This document shows, one piece after another, positions 34,968 to 42,889 of a stretch of DNA of 50,579 nt. Numbering within the stretch: position 1 is the first letter of the stretch; each line of letters opens with the position of its first letter. The translations under genes were made by a program, and so were the position numbers. A model generated the notes under the pieces. The model did not search any database. It worked only from the letters and a program-made list of their open reading frames with translations, and was not told the DNA's origin. Source of the DNA: Oscillospiraceae bacterium (lineage in GTDB: Bacteria > Bacillota > Clostridia > Oscillospirales > Ruminococcaceae); assembly GCA_016291435.1 (NCBI GenBank), contig JAEEXH010000011.1, forward strand, positions 1 through 50,579, in the 5' to 3' direction.

Positions 34968-36435
34968 ATGCGGGCATCTCATCCTGTGCGACGGAATCCG
35001 TGAAGCGCACGGTCTTGGTCTTCAGCTCGGCAAGCGCCTTCGGAATCTGCATGCCGGACTTCTCCTGAAGCCGGTCGAGCACGGTGTATTCATCCGCATC
35101 GGAGACACTGCCGCCGATCGCTTCGAGCACCGCTGCGCCGAACTTGTAGGGATTTGCCGTCGAGGCAATCAGCATCGGATTCTTCTCGGATGCCGTTTCC
35201 TGATAGGCGCGTGCCGCACAGATGCCGACTGCGGTGTGGGTATCGCTGAGATAGCCGTTCTCGGCGAAGACCTTGCCGATCATTGCCTTGGTTGCAGCGT
35301 CATCGTAGAATGCGCCGGAGAACTCCGCCTGGATGCGGTGCAGGAGCTCTGTCGGGATCTCATATCTGCCCTCGGTTTTCAGCGCGCCGAACCACTCGCG
35401 GATCTGCGCATCGTCGCCGTGCGTCATGTGATAGAGCAGGCGCTCCAGATTGCTCGAGATGAGAATATCCATCGACGGGGAGACCGTTGCGTGGAAATCG
35501 CGGTTGCGGTCATAGACGCCGGTCGCGATGAAGTCGCTCAGCACCTTGTTGATGTTGGAGGCGCAGACAAGATGACCGATCGGCACGCCCATCTGCTTTG
35601 CATACCATGCCGCGAGGATGTTGCCGAAGTTGCCGGTCGGAACGGTGAGCGAGAAGCGCTGTCCGTTCTCAAGGATGCCCTGCTCCATCATCGTCACATA
35701 GGCGGAGACATAGTACACGATCTGCGGCACGAGTCTGCCCCAGTTGATCGAATTTGCAGAGGAGAACTGCATGCCGTTTTGGGCAAGCGCCTTCTGCATT
35801 TCGGGATCGGTGAAGATCGCCTTGACGCCGTTCTGGCAGTCGTCGAAATTGCCCTTGACCGCGCAGACACGGACATTCTTGCCCTCCTGCGTCTGCATCT
35901 GGCGCTTCTGCATCGAGCTCACGCCGTCCTCGGGATAGAAGACCATGATGCGTGTGCCCGGGACATCCCGAAAGCCTGCGAGCGCTGCCTTGCCGGTGTC
36001 GCCGGAGGTTGCCGTGAGGATCACGACCTCGCGGTCAATGCCTGCCTTCCTGACAGAGCGGGTCAGGAAATGCGGCAGGATCTGGAGCGCCATATCCTTG
36101 AAGGCGCAGGTCGGGCCGTGCCAGAGCTCCAGAAGCATGGAGCCGTCTGCGAGCTTCGCAATCTCCTGCACATTCGGTGTCTCGAAATTGCCGGATTCAT
36201 AGGCATTCTTCGTGCATTCGCGCAGCTCCTCATCGGAGAAATCGGTGAGATAGAGCTTAAAGAGGCGCGCAGCGCGCTCGGCATAGGAAAGCCCCTTCAG
36301 CGAATCAAAATCCGCGGGAGAGAGCTCCGGGATGGATGCCGGCACGAACAGACCGCCGTCTGCCGCGATGCCCTGTGCGATCGCCTCTGCGCTGCTGACG
36401 CAGAGTGCGCTGTTTCGTGTGCTGTGGTATACCAT
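34942..36435 (-). CDS. thrC: Threonine synthase
   Basis: 497 residues. N-terminal NSALCVSSAEAIAQGIAADGGLFVP, PLP Lys in GPTCAFKDMALQ, phosphate-binding TATSGDTGKAAL, C-terminal ASTANPYKFGAAVLEAIGG. It converts O-phosphohomoserine to threonine. The class with the 'SSAEAIAQGIAADGGLF' start is the long fungal/bacterial type. No thrA or thrB nearby. AGGAGG lies 8 bp upstream of the ATG. Confidence 0.95.
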   Translation of the reverse strand: MVYHSTRNSALCVSSAEAIAQGIAADGGLFVPASIPELSPADFDSLKGLSYAERAARLFKLYLTDFSDEELRECTKNAYESGNFETPNVQEIAKLADGSMLLELWHGPTCAFKDMALQILPHFLTRSVRKAGIDREVVILTATSGDTGKAALAGFRDVPGTRIMVFYPEDGVSSMQKRQMQTQEGKNVRVCAVKGNFDDCQNGVKAIFTDPEMQKALAQNGMQFSSANSINWGRLVPQIVYYVSAYVTMMEQGILENGQRFSLTVPTGNFGNILAAWYAKQMGVPIGHLVCASNINKVLSDFIATGVYDRNRDFHATVSPSMDILISSNLERLLYHMTHGDDAQIREWFGALKTEGRYEIPTELLHRIQAEFSGAFYDDAATKAMIGKVFAENGYLSDTHTAVGICAARAYQETASEKNPMLIASTANPYKFGAAVLEAIGGSVSDADEYTVLDRLQEKSGMQIPKALAELKTKTVRFTDSVAQDEMPAYVKQQLGI

Positions 36436-36488
36436 GTTATTTTCCTCCTTGCGGTATTGTTTCCTTTATGATCATTCGCAATTTGCAC

Positions 36489-37472
36489 TCAATGCGCTTC
36501 CGTCATATACGCATTATACTGCTCGCTGCCCATCCTGATCAGCGTGTCATAGAGCTCCCGCACCGCGGGATTCTCGGAGCACCGCAGAAAGCCGCAGCTT
36601 CGGATGCGCTCGATGAGTGCCTGCTTCCGCTGATAATTCTCAATCGGTCCGGAACGGATGACCGCGAGCTTTTTCCGATACGCTTGAAGCTGCTGCATGA
36701 ATTTGCCGTCTGCCTCGCACGCTCTGCACCGTGCCTTTGCCTGCTCGAGCACCGGGATGATTTCGTCCGCACTCTGCACCTCTGCGCAGTAGAACGACTT
36801 TGCCTCGTCGTAGGTATATTCCGTATGCCTGATCAGCAGGTGGAAATGGCTGTATTCCACCGCCACGGTCTCATTCAGAAAGTCGATAATCCGGCGGTTC
36901 AGCTCTGTATTGCGGATGCTTGTCACAGAGAGCCAGCGAATAAAATTATTGTCTGCAAAGCCCTCAATGATGATTTCATCGCTGTTCGCATAATAGACCC
37001 GGATGCGGTAGTCCCGCGTTCGCGGGCAATAGCTCGGAATGACGGCATCCTCCGGCGCCAGCAGATTGTACTGCATCAGGTCAAAATAGGGGCTCTCCGG
37101 CGCATGGATCTGCCGGCTCCGCCCGATTTTCTGCTGAAAGGGGAGAATCTCGTCCGCAGAGGTCAGCATGGCGGAATAACAGTGCATCATCCCGTCATAG
37201 CCGTATTTCGACAGACCGACTGCCTGCCCGCGGTGCAGGTAATACTTCCGCTCCATCTGCGCGATATGTGCAAAAATCCGGCGGTTTGTTTCCGGATCAT
37301 CAGCCCGCGTTTCGGAAATCCAGAAGACATAAGACCTCGATGTGATGCCGAAAATCACGATTTCTTCGCCGCCGGGGAAGAACACTTCAATCCGGCGGTC
37401 GTCCTCCCGGGGTACAGACAGCATCCGTTCGGCGTGCTTTTCGTTCATCAGATTCAGTTCGGAAATGTCCAT
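36489..37472 (-). CDS. Unknown protein with internal duplication
   Basis: 327 residues, no recognised family. Two halves repeat the same pattern: RRIEVFFPGGEEIVIFG (about 26) and YRIRVYYANSDEIIIEG (about 154); PETNRRIFAHI and NTELNRRIIDFL; YDGMMHCYSAMLTSADEILP and YDEAKSFYCAEVQSADEIIP. Each unit is about 100-110 residues, likely alpha/beta. The last 70 residues are helical and basic. No signal or membrane helix. It lies between yraN (14 bp) and thrC (53 bp). The SADEI[IL]P repeat is the most conserved segment. Confidence 0.75.
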   Translation of the reverse strand: MDISELNLMNEKHAERMLSVPREDDRRIEVFFPGGEEIVIFGITSRSYVFWISETRADDPETNRRIFAHIAQMERKYYLHRGQAVGLSKYGYDGMMHCYSAMLTSADEILPFQQKIGRSRQIHAPESPYFDLMQYNLLAPEDAVIPSYCPRTRDYRIRVYYANSDEIIIEGFADNNFIRWLSVTSIRNTELNRRIIDFLNETVAVEYSHFHLLIRHTEYTYDEAKSFYCAEVQSADEIIPVLEQAKARCRACEADGKFMQQLQAYRKKLAVIRSGPIENYQRKQALIERIRSCGFLRCSENPAVRELYDTLIRMGSEQYNAYMTEAH

Positions 37473-37486
37473 TGTGCCGCCCCGTT

Positions 37487-37864
37487 TCAGTATCCGCTTG
37501 CGTCAAACGCAAAGGGGATATATTCGATATGCCGCACGAAGCTGCCGGAATATTCCACCTCGGCAACATCGAACCGCGGCTGCAAATCCGCGGGATTGCG
37601 CAGAAGATACTGCTCTGCCGCGTGAATGAGATGCTGCCGCTTTGCCGCCGTCACCGCTGCCGCGCCGGAGACCATTGCGCCCGGGCGCCGCGTCTTGACC
37701 TCGACAAAGAGGAGGAATTCCCCCTGCCGCGCAACAATGTCGATCTCGCCGCCGCGCACCGTGAAATTCCGGCAGAGGATCTCTGCGCCCTGCTGCACAA
37801 GATACGCACAGACAGCCGCCTCGCCGAGATTCCCGGCAATGCGCTTATTTCCCGCCTTTGGCAT
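37487..37864 (-). CDS. yraN: UPF0102 family YraN, endonuclease-like
   Basis: 125 residues. NLGEAAVCAYLVQQG, then GGEIDIVARQGEFLLFVEVKTRR holds the Asp and E-x-K of the PD-(D/E)XK nuclease fold. Family function unproven; a Holliday-junction or DNA repair link has been proposed for the fold. The start lies inside the last 20 bp of rnhB, a common arrangement. Confidence 0.92.
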   Translation of the reverse strand: MPKAGNKRIAGNLGEAAVCAYLVQQGAEILCRNFTVRGGEIDIVARQGEFLLFVEVKTRRPGAMVSGAAAVTAAKRQHLIHAAEQYLLRNPADLQPRFDVAEVEYSGSFVRHIEYIPFAFDASGY

Positions 37865-38477
37865 AGTATTTTTTCAGGAACGACGGGCGGTGTGCCGGAC
37901 AGAGCCCGTATTTTCCGATTGCTTCATAGTGCGCCTTTGTGCCGTAGCCCTTGTGCGCCGCAAAGCCGTACTGCGGATATGCCGCATCGAGCTCTCTGAG
38001 CGACGCATCACGCGCGGTCTTTGCCAGCAGCGACGCCGCCGCAATGCTCGCAGAACGCGCATCGCCGTGCACGAGCGTCCCGACCGGCATCGGCAGAACA
38101 GGCGGCTGATTGCCGTCTACCAGCGCAAATTCCGGCATCACGGAAAGCCCCTCAACGGCGCGGTGCATCGCAAGGAGCGCCGCCTGCAGAATGTTGAGCT
38201 GCTCGATCTCGGCAACGGTCGCCGAAGCAACGCTCCAGCTGAGTGCCTGTTCCTTCACGACCGGTGCCAGCTCCTCGCGGCGCTGCTCGCTGAGCTTCTT
38301 GCTGTCATTGAGCCCCGGGATGCGCACATCGGGCGGCAGAATCACCGCCGCTGCGTAGACATCGCCTGCAAGCGGCCCTCTGCCCGCTTCATCGACGCCG
38401 CAGAACAGCGCAAACCGCTCCCGCACCTGTGCGTCATATTCATAGAGCGCCTCGTATATTTTCAGTGCTCTTGCCAT
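37845..38477 (-). CDS. rnhB: Ribonuclease HII
   Basis: 210 residues from MARALKIYE; a GTG nine bases upstream is possible. Catalytic acids: GVDEAGRGPLAGDV (Asp, Glu), ALVDGNQ (Asp). DSKKLSEQRRE and HGDARSASIAAASLLAKTARD are the family signatures. It removes ribonucleotides from DNA. Overlaps yraN downstream and starts 5 bp after the membrane paralogue. AGAGGTGA serves as ribosome binding site. Confidence 0.95.
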   Translation of the reverse strand: MARALKIYEALYEYDAQVRERFALFCGVDEAGRGPLAGDVYAAAVILPPDVRIPGLNDSKKLSEQRREELAPVVKEQALSWSVASATVAEIEQLNILQAALLAMHRAVEGLSVMPEFALVDGNQPPVLPMPVGTLVHGDARSASIAAASLLAKTARDASLRELDAAYPQYGFAAHKGYGTKAHYEAIGKYGLCPAHRPSFLKKYYAKGGK

Positions 38478-38482
38478 ATGGC

Positions 38483-38992
38483 TCACCTCTGCTTCAGAAT
38501 ACTGTCCAGATCAATATAGTACCGATCCGGGTCGTCATTGTCAATATAAACCGGGATATGCGCATCGCGCAGCCGCTCCGCAGGAACACGCTTCATCGGT
38601 GCGCTGTGCACCTCGCGCAGCCAGCCGGATTCGTCCACATAGGTCAGCACCGCGATTTTGAGATATGTTCTTTTCGCAATCCTGAACCGCGTATCATCCG
38701 TGCGGTCATACAGCGCATAGACGCATCTGCCGGTTTCATAGGCACGCTTCTGCCCCAGCACCGTGCGAATCTCTTTCACGATCTGCAAGCCGCCGATCCA
38801 GAGAAACAGTCCGGCGAAAGCAAGCAGTGCACAAATGCCGGCGGATGCTTCAGGCAAGCCCGCGGGACCTTCTTTGCGCAGCGTGCCGCAGAACAGCCAT
38901 ACGGCAATCCCTGCCAGCGCAGCGCCGGTCAGCGCAATCACGGTGCAGGGAACGGTGTCCGGAGAGAGCCGCACTCTGAATCTGCCGCGCAT
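38483..38992 (-). CDS. Membrane protein, DUF3592-like (paralogue A)
   Basis: 169 residues. Two membrane helices (about 15-36, 50-70), then a cytoplasmic or extracytoplasmic beta-rich domain: QKRAYETGRCVYALYD, REVHSAPMKR, and IPVYIDNDDPDRYYIDLDS. This layout resembles DUF3592-type proteins. It shares QKRA, CVYA, EVH and VY[IV]D-DP-YY[IV]DL with the next gene, so the pair arose by duplication. GGAGG lies 7 bp upstream. Confidence 0.65.
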   Translation of the reverse strand: MRGRFRVRLSPDTVPCTVIALTGAALAGIAVWLFCGTLRKEGPAGLPEASAGICALLAFAGLFLWIGGLQIVKEIRTVLGQKRAYETGRCVYALYDRTDDTRFRIAKRTYLKIAVLTYVDESGWLREVHSAPMKRVPAERLRDAHIPVYIDNDDPDRYYIDLDSILKQR

Positions 38993-39006
38993 CGCCGTGC
39001 CTCCTC

Positions 39007-39504
39007 TCAGGAACCGATCTCCAGATCAACATAATAATTTTCCGCATTTTCCGGATCCACATAGACTGCGATCATCCGGCCTTCCAGCGCGGGTGTCGGA
39101 TCCCGCATCACATCACGGCTGTAAAAGACATGCACCTCGCCGTAGGGGTCTGTGTAATGCAGCTTGGCACGGTAAGGGTGCCTGCCGTTGACCGTCACAT
39201 TCATGTTTTCGACCGTGCCGGCAAACTCCGCATACACGCAGTTGTCGGAGGAAAATGCCCGCTTCTGCGCGCGGATCTCCCGGATCGCCGTGACGAGCGC
39301 TGCGCCGCCGAACAGCAGGAACAGCAGTCCCATGCCAAAGAACACCCATTTGAACACATTGGGATCACCCTGAATGTTCGCGGTGTGATTGCGGATCTTA
39401 GTGGCTGAAACCAGCCCGATGACCGTAAAGGTCACCCCGATCGGGGTAAAGATCAGCCCGAAGAGCCCGGTGATCGGGAGATGCGGACGAAATTTTCTGT
39501 CCAT
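39007..39504 (-). CDS. Membrane protein, DUF3592-like (paralogue B)
   Basis: 165 residues from MDRKFRPHLP, with GGAGG 6 bp upstream; the longer frame inside rbgA is rejected. Two membrane helices (about 11-32, 51-70) followed by IRAQKRAFSSDNCVYAEFAG, GEVHVFYSRDVM and MIAVYVDPENAENYYVDLEIG. Clear paralogue of the gene 14 bp downstream. Function unknown. Confidence 0.7.
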   Translation of the reverse strand: MDRKFRPHLPITGLFGLIFTPIGVTFTVIGLVSATKIRNHTANIQGDPNVFKWVFFGMGLLFLLFGGAALVTAIREIRAQKRAFSSDNCVYAEFAGTVENMNVTVNGRHPYRAKLHYTDPYGEVHVFYSRDVMRDPTPALEGRMIAVYVDPENAENYYVDLEIGS

Positions 39505-39517
39505 GATCTGCCTCCTG

Positions 39518-40375
39518 TCATGGCTTCTCAAGGGAGATGCGTCCGAGCTTTGCAGCGCGGAATTCATCCAGCAGCGTAATCGCCGCACGCTCCGTGTTCG
39601 GGACACCGCCCGGGAGCAGCATGCCGCGGTTCTTCGCCATCATCTCCAGAAGTGCAAAGCCTTCCGCCTCTGCGTCCGGCGCAATCTTGTACCGCGTCTC
39701 GAGCGCCTGCGGATATGCGGTGTGCAGCAGCGCAAGCAGGCGTGCCGCAAGTGCTTCCTTATCCAGAATGTCATCGCGGATCGCACCGGTCATCGCCAGC
39801 CGCACCGCGACCTCCTGATCGTCGAGCTTCGGCCAGAGCACGCCGGGTGTATCCAGCAGCTCCACGCCGTCAGCCGTTTTAATCCACTGCTGTGTGCGCG
39901 TGACGCCCGCTCTGTCCTCCGCCTTGGCACGCTTTCCGCCCGCCAGACGGTTGATGAGCGACGATTTGCCGACATTCGGAATGCCGAGGATCATCACGCG
40001 GATGGGTCTCCCCTTCATGCCCTTCTCGGCGTATTTCGCGAGCTGGTCGCTGAGCAGCTCGCGCAGCGCCGGCGCAAAGCCCTTGATGCCCTTGCCGTTC
40101 TTGGAATCCGCCGTGATGACGGCGCAGCCCTGTCTGCGGAAATACTGCACCCACTGCCCCGTCACATCGGGGTCTGCCATATCCGCCTTGTTGAGGATCA
40201 CAAGCCGCGGCTTGCGCCTGGTGAGTGCGCCGAGCTCAGGATTGCGGCTGCTCAGCGGCAGTCTTGCATCCAGCAGCTCCGCGGCAGCATCGACAAGCGG
40301 CAGGCTCTTTGCGATCTGCCGGCGGGTCTTCGCCATATGTCCGGGGAACCACTGTATATCCTTCATATCATCCAT
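39518..40375 (-). CDS. rbgA: Ribosome biogenesis GTPase RbgA/YlqF
   Basis: 285 residues. Circularly permuted GTPase: G4 ILNKADMAD comes before G1 GIPNVGKSSLINRL and G3 DTPGVLWP. The N-terminus, IQWFPGHMAKTRRQIAKSL, is the family signature. It is needed for late assembly of the 50S subunit in Bacillus. Lies downstream of rplS and two signal peptidases, and upstream of rnhB as in Bacillus. Confidence 0.96.
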   Translation of the reverse strand: MDDMKDIQWFPGHMAKTRRQIAKSLPLVDAAAELLDARLPLSSRNPELGALTRRKPRLVILNKADMADPDVTGQWVQYFRRQGCAVITADSKNGKGIKGFAPALRELLSDQLAKYAEKGMKGRPIRVMILGIPNVGKSSLINRLAGGKRAKAEDRAGVTRTQQWIKTADGVELLDTPGVLWPKLDDQEVAVRLAMTGAIRDDILDKEALAARLLALLHTAYPQALETRYKIAPDAEAEGFALLEMMAKNRGMLLPGGVPNTERAAITLLDEFRAAKLGRISLEKP

Positions 40376-40397
40376 TGTGCCGTTCCCCCTTCTGTGT

Positions 40398-41426
40398 TCA
40401 GTTCACCTTGCCGAAATTCGCAAACGGCGTCAGGCGGATCACGACCGAGCCGATGATGTCCTCCGTCGGGACAAGCCCCACATCGGGGTGACGGCTGTCG
40501 CGGGAAATATTGCGGTTGTCGCCGAGCACGAAGACATAGCCCTCCGGCACGGTGAACGGATAATTGAACGCGCCGTTGTCGCGGTTCGTCAGCGTGTTGA
40601 CATACGGCTCATCGAGCGCCTGCCCGTTGACATAGACAATGCCCTCTGCGAAGTCGATGTTGACCTCCTCGCCCGCCTTTGCGATCAGGCGCTTGACAAT
40701 GCGCTTGCCAAGCCCCTTGCTCTCATGGAATTCGCCGGTCTCCTTATTCATGATATACGCAGTCTTGCTGTTGAGAATCAGAATGTCGCCGCGGTCGTAA
40801 TTGTGAAACAGGCGGTTGACCATCAGGCGGTCGCCGCTCGCAAGGGTCGGCACCATCGACTCGCCCTCAACGGTCGCGACGCAGAACACAAACGTGAAGA
40901 GCATCATCACGACAAAGACCGACGCCATGACGGACTCGATCAGATCGAGCGCATCCTCCAGGAGCTGCTTCGCGGTATAGGCTTCTTCCTTCTGCGGTGC
41001 CTCCTTCGGCGCTTCCGCATCCGCAGAGACCGCGCCCGCAGGCTGCTCTGCCGCTTCCTGCGCCGTGTTCTTCAGATAAAATGCCTCGTCTGTCTCCTCG
41101 CCGTGCTCTGCCGCTTTTGCGATCGTATGCGCATTGACGCAGAGTGACGCCTTCTCGCCGAATGCCGCAAGCTGCTCCGCCGTGACGGCAGGTGCGCCGT
41201 TCAGCTCTGCCGCATCCTGTGTCAGGCGCAGGACATCGCCGGCATGCAATTCAACGGGAATCTCCCCCGTCTCCGTGCCGACAGCGACAATGTTCAGTGT
41301 AAAATCGTCCGTGATCAGGAAATATACCGGCAGCTTCGGCGCTTCCGCCTGCTCTGCCGCCGATGCCTCCGCATTCTGCTCCGGCTCAGCCGCAGCCGCA
41401 GGGATCTGCTTTTCTTCCTCGCTCAT
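40398..41426 (-). CDS. lepB: Signal peptidase I with long N-terminal extension
   Basis: 342 residues, against about 180-220 for relatives. Residues 1-160 are an extra cytoplasmic region: an acidic low-complexity start, a compact segment with VYFLITDDFTLNIVAVGTE and LHAGDVLRLTQDAAEL, and an Ala/Glu linker. One membrane helix (about 165-185) then leads to the S26 domain: catalytic Ser in VEGESMVPTL, Lys in RLIAKAGEEV, and FVLGDNRNISRDSR. It cleaves signal peptides of exported proteins. GGAGG lies 8 bp upstream. The extension, similar to no domain I know, is unusual. Confidence 0.9.
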   Translation of the reverse strand: MSEEEKQIPAAAAEPEQNAEASAAEQAEAPKLPVYFLITDDFTLNIVAVGTETGEIPVELHAGDVLRLTQDAAELNGAPAVTAEQLAAFGEKASLCVNAHTIAKAAEHGEETDEAFYLKNTAQEAAEQPAGAVSADAEAPKEAPQKEEAYTAKQLLEDALDLIESVMASVFVVMMLFTFVFCVATVEGESMVPTLASGDRLMVNRLFHNYDRGDILILNSKTAYIMNKETGEFHESKGLGKRIVKRLIAKAGEEVNIDFAEGIVYVNGQALDEPYVNTLTNRDNGAFNYPFTVPEGYVFVLGDNRNISRDSRHPDVGLVPTEDIIGSVVIRLTPFANFGKVN

Positions 41427-41483
41427 AGACCGTACCTCCGATCATACGCGCCTCTGCGCGCATATTGCTTATCGTGCCGCCCG

Positions 41484-42149
41484 TCAGGTGAGCAGCCAGT
41501 CGAAATTGTCAAGCCAGCTTGTGCGCAGGTCGGCATTCCGCTCCACGCGCACGACGGCAACGCCGAGCACCTGCTTCACCGGCACCAGCGCAACGCCCGG
41601 GTTGCGGCTGTCCGTGCTGTGCAGTCTGTTGTCGCCCATCACGAAAATGTAGCCCTCCGGCACGGTAAACGGATATGTAAACGCGCCGTCATCGCGGGTT
41701 GTCGGGTCGGCGATATAGGGCTCATCGCGCAGCTCGCCGTTGACATAGACGCTGCCGGTCTCCGTGTCGATGCGGATCTCCTCTCCGGCAGTCGCGATCA
41801 CGCGCTTCACCAGCACCATATCCAGCCCGCTCGTCTCATAGACCGATGTATAGGAGCTGTCGAGAAAATGCCCTGCGCGTTCATCGTCGATAATGACGAT
41901 CCGCCCGTCCTTCGGCTGCAAAAACAGCTTCTCCATCACCAGGCGGTCGGTGTCGTAAAGCGTCGGCACCATCGAGGTACCGTCCACATTCACAGGCTGC
42001 AGTGCATATGCATACATCAGCACAAACACAAAGATCGCCGTAATGCCTGCCTGCAATACATCCAGCAGGTCAAAAAAGAGCGCCGCGCCGGGATTTTCCG
42101 GCCGCTCCTCCTCCGGCTGCTCCGTTTCGGGATGCAGGGTTTCTTCCAT
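41484..42149 (-). CDS. lepB: Signal peptidase I
   Basis: 221 residues. A short acidic N-terminus, one membrane helix (about 28-50), catalytic Ser in VDGTSMVPTL, Lys in LVKRVIATAGEE, and FVMGDNRLHSTDSR. A second type I signal peptidase directly before the extended one; both are intact. Start chosen as the ATG with GAGG 8 bp upstream. Lies below the rplS terminator, so read-through or an unseen promoter is needed. Confidence 0.93.
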   Translation of the reverse strand: MEETLHPETEQPEEERPENPGAALFFDLLDVLQAGITAIFVFVLMYAYALQPVNVDGTSMVPTLYDTDRLVMEKLFLQPKDGRIVIIDDERAGHFLDSSYTSVYETSGLDMVLVKRVIATAGEEIRIDTETGSVYVNGELRDEPYIADPTTRDDGAFTYPFTVPEGYIFVMGDNRLHSTDSRNPGVALVPVKQVLGVAVVRVERNADLRTSWLDNFDWLLT

Positions 42150-42185
42150 GCCGGGCACCTCACTTTACTTCAGAAAGTAAAAACA

Positions 42186-42210
42186 AAAGGGGACTGCGCC
42201 AGTCCCCTTT
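42186..42210 (-). terminator. rplS terminator
   Basis: Perfect 11-bp stem AAAGGGGACTG / CAGTCCCCTTT with a 3-nt loop, followed on the minus strand by TGTTTTT. It begins 13 bp past the rplS stop. Confidence 0.9.
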
Positions 42211-42223
42211 CGCTTGTTTGCAA

Positions 42224-42571
42224 TCAACGAACCAGGCCCTTGACCTTTGCCGCCTTACCGACTCTGTCACGCAGATAGTAGAGCTTTGCTCTGCGCACAA
42301 CGCCTCTGCGGATGATCTCGACCTTGTCAACTGCCGGAGAATGCACCGGGAACACACGCTCGATGCCGACACCGTGTGCAACTCTGCGAACGGTGAAGGT
42401 CTCGCTGATGCCGCCGTGCTTCTTCGCGATGACAGTGCCCTCGAAGTTCTGGAGACGGTACTTGCCGTCAGCCTCCGGGATGCGGACAGCGACCTTGACG
42501 GTATCGCCGACATTGATCTCCGGGACATTTTCCTTCAGGCTCTTGCTGCTGATCTGTTCCAATGCGTTCAT
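42224..42571 (-). CDS. rplS: 50S ribosomal protein L19
   Basis: 115 residues, normal L19 length. [37 protein letters not shown] and [14 protein letters not shown] are the family signatures. It sits at the 30S-50S interface. AAGGAGG is 8 bp upstream. The gene has its own promoter, a leader of about 205 nt and a terminator. Confidence 0.97.
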   Translation of the reverse strand: MNALEQISSKSLKENVPEINVGDTVKVAVRIPEADGKYRLQNFEGTVIAKKHGGISETFTVRRVAHGVGIERVFPVHSPAVDKVEIIRRGVVRRAKLYYLRDRVGKAAKVKGLVR

Positions 42572-42777
42572 GGGATATTCCTCCTTGATTGTTTACGGAT
42601 GTTCATACAAACGACCGCATTTTTGCGGTGTGCTCCCGTGAACGAAGGGGAGAACATGCAGCGGACCATCCAGTTTCAGTAATGTATTGCCGGTGTGAAT
42701 TACACGCATCCGCGTGCATTCCGCATCGTGCAGTGCATCTTGACCTCGCCGGAAGGCACCGGCGGATATTCAAATGC
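42572..42777 (-). ncRNA. Long structured rplS leader
   Basis: The leader from the predicted start (about 42777) to the rplS ATG contains at least two clear hairpins on the minus strand: GCCGG-tgcctt-CCGGC near the 5' end and ACCGCA-AAAA-TGCGGT about 50 nt before the gene. Ribosomal protein leaders often mediate feedback control, and an L19 leader family is known in Firmicutes. I cannot confirm that this belongs to it. Confidence 0.4.
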
Positions 42778-42783
42778 TGTATT

Positions 42784-42812
42784 ATTATAGCACATTCGCT
42801 CCCAAAATGCAA
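42784..42812 (-). promoter_or_regulatory. rplS promoter
   Basis: TTGCAT (42807-42812), 17-bp spacer ending TGC, TATAAT (42784-42789): both hexamers plus an extended -10. Confidence 0.8.
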
Positions 42813-42889
42813 GTGTTTTTCGCATTTTTTCGCGATCCATGCAAATTTCCGTCTCTGTGCGCCGCGCCGCTGTGCAGAATGCACCGTTC

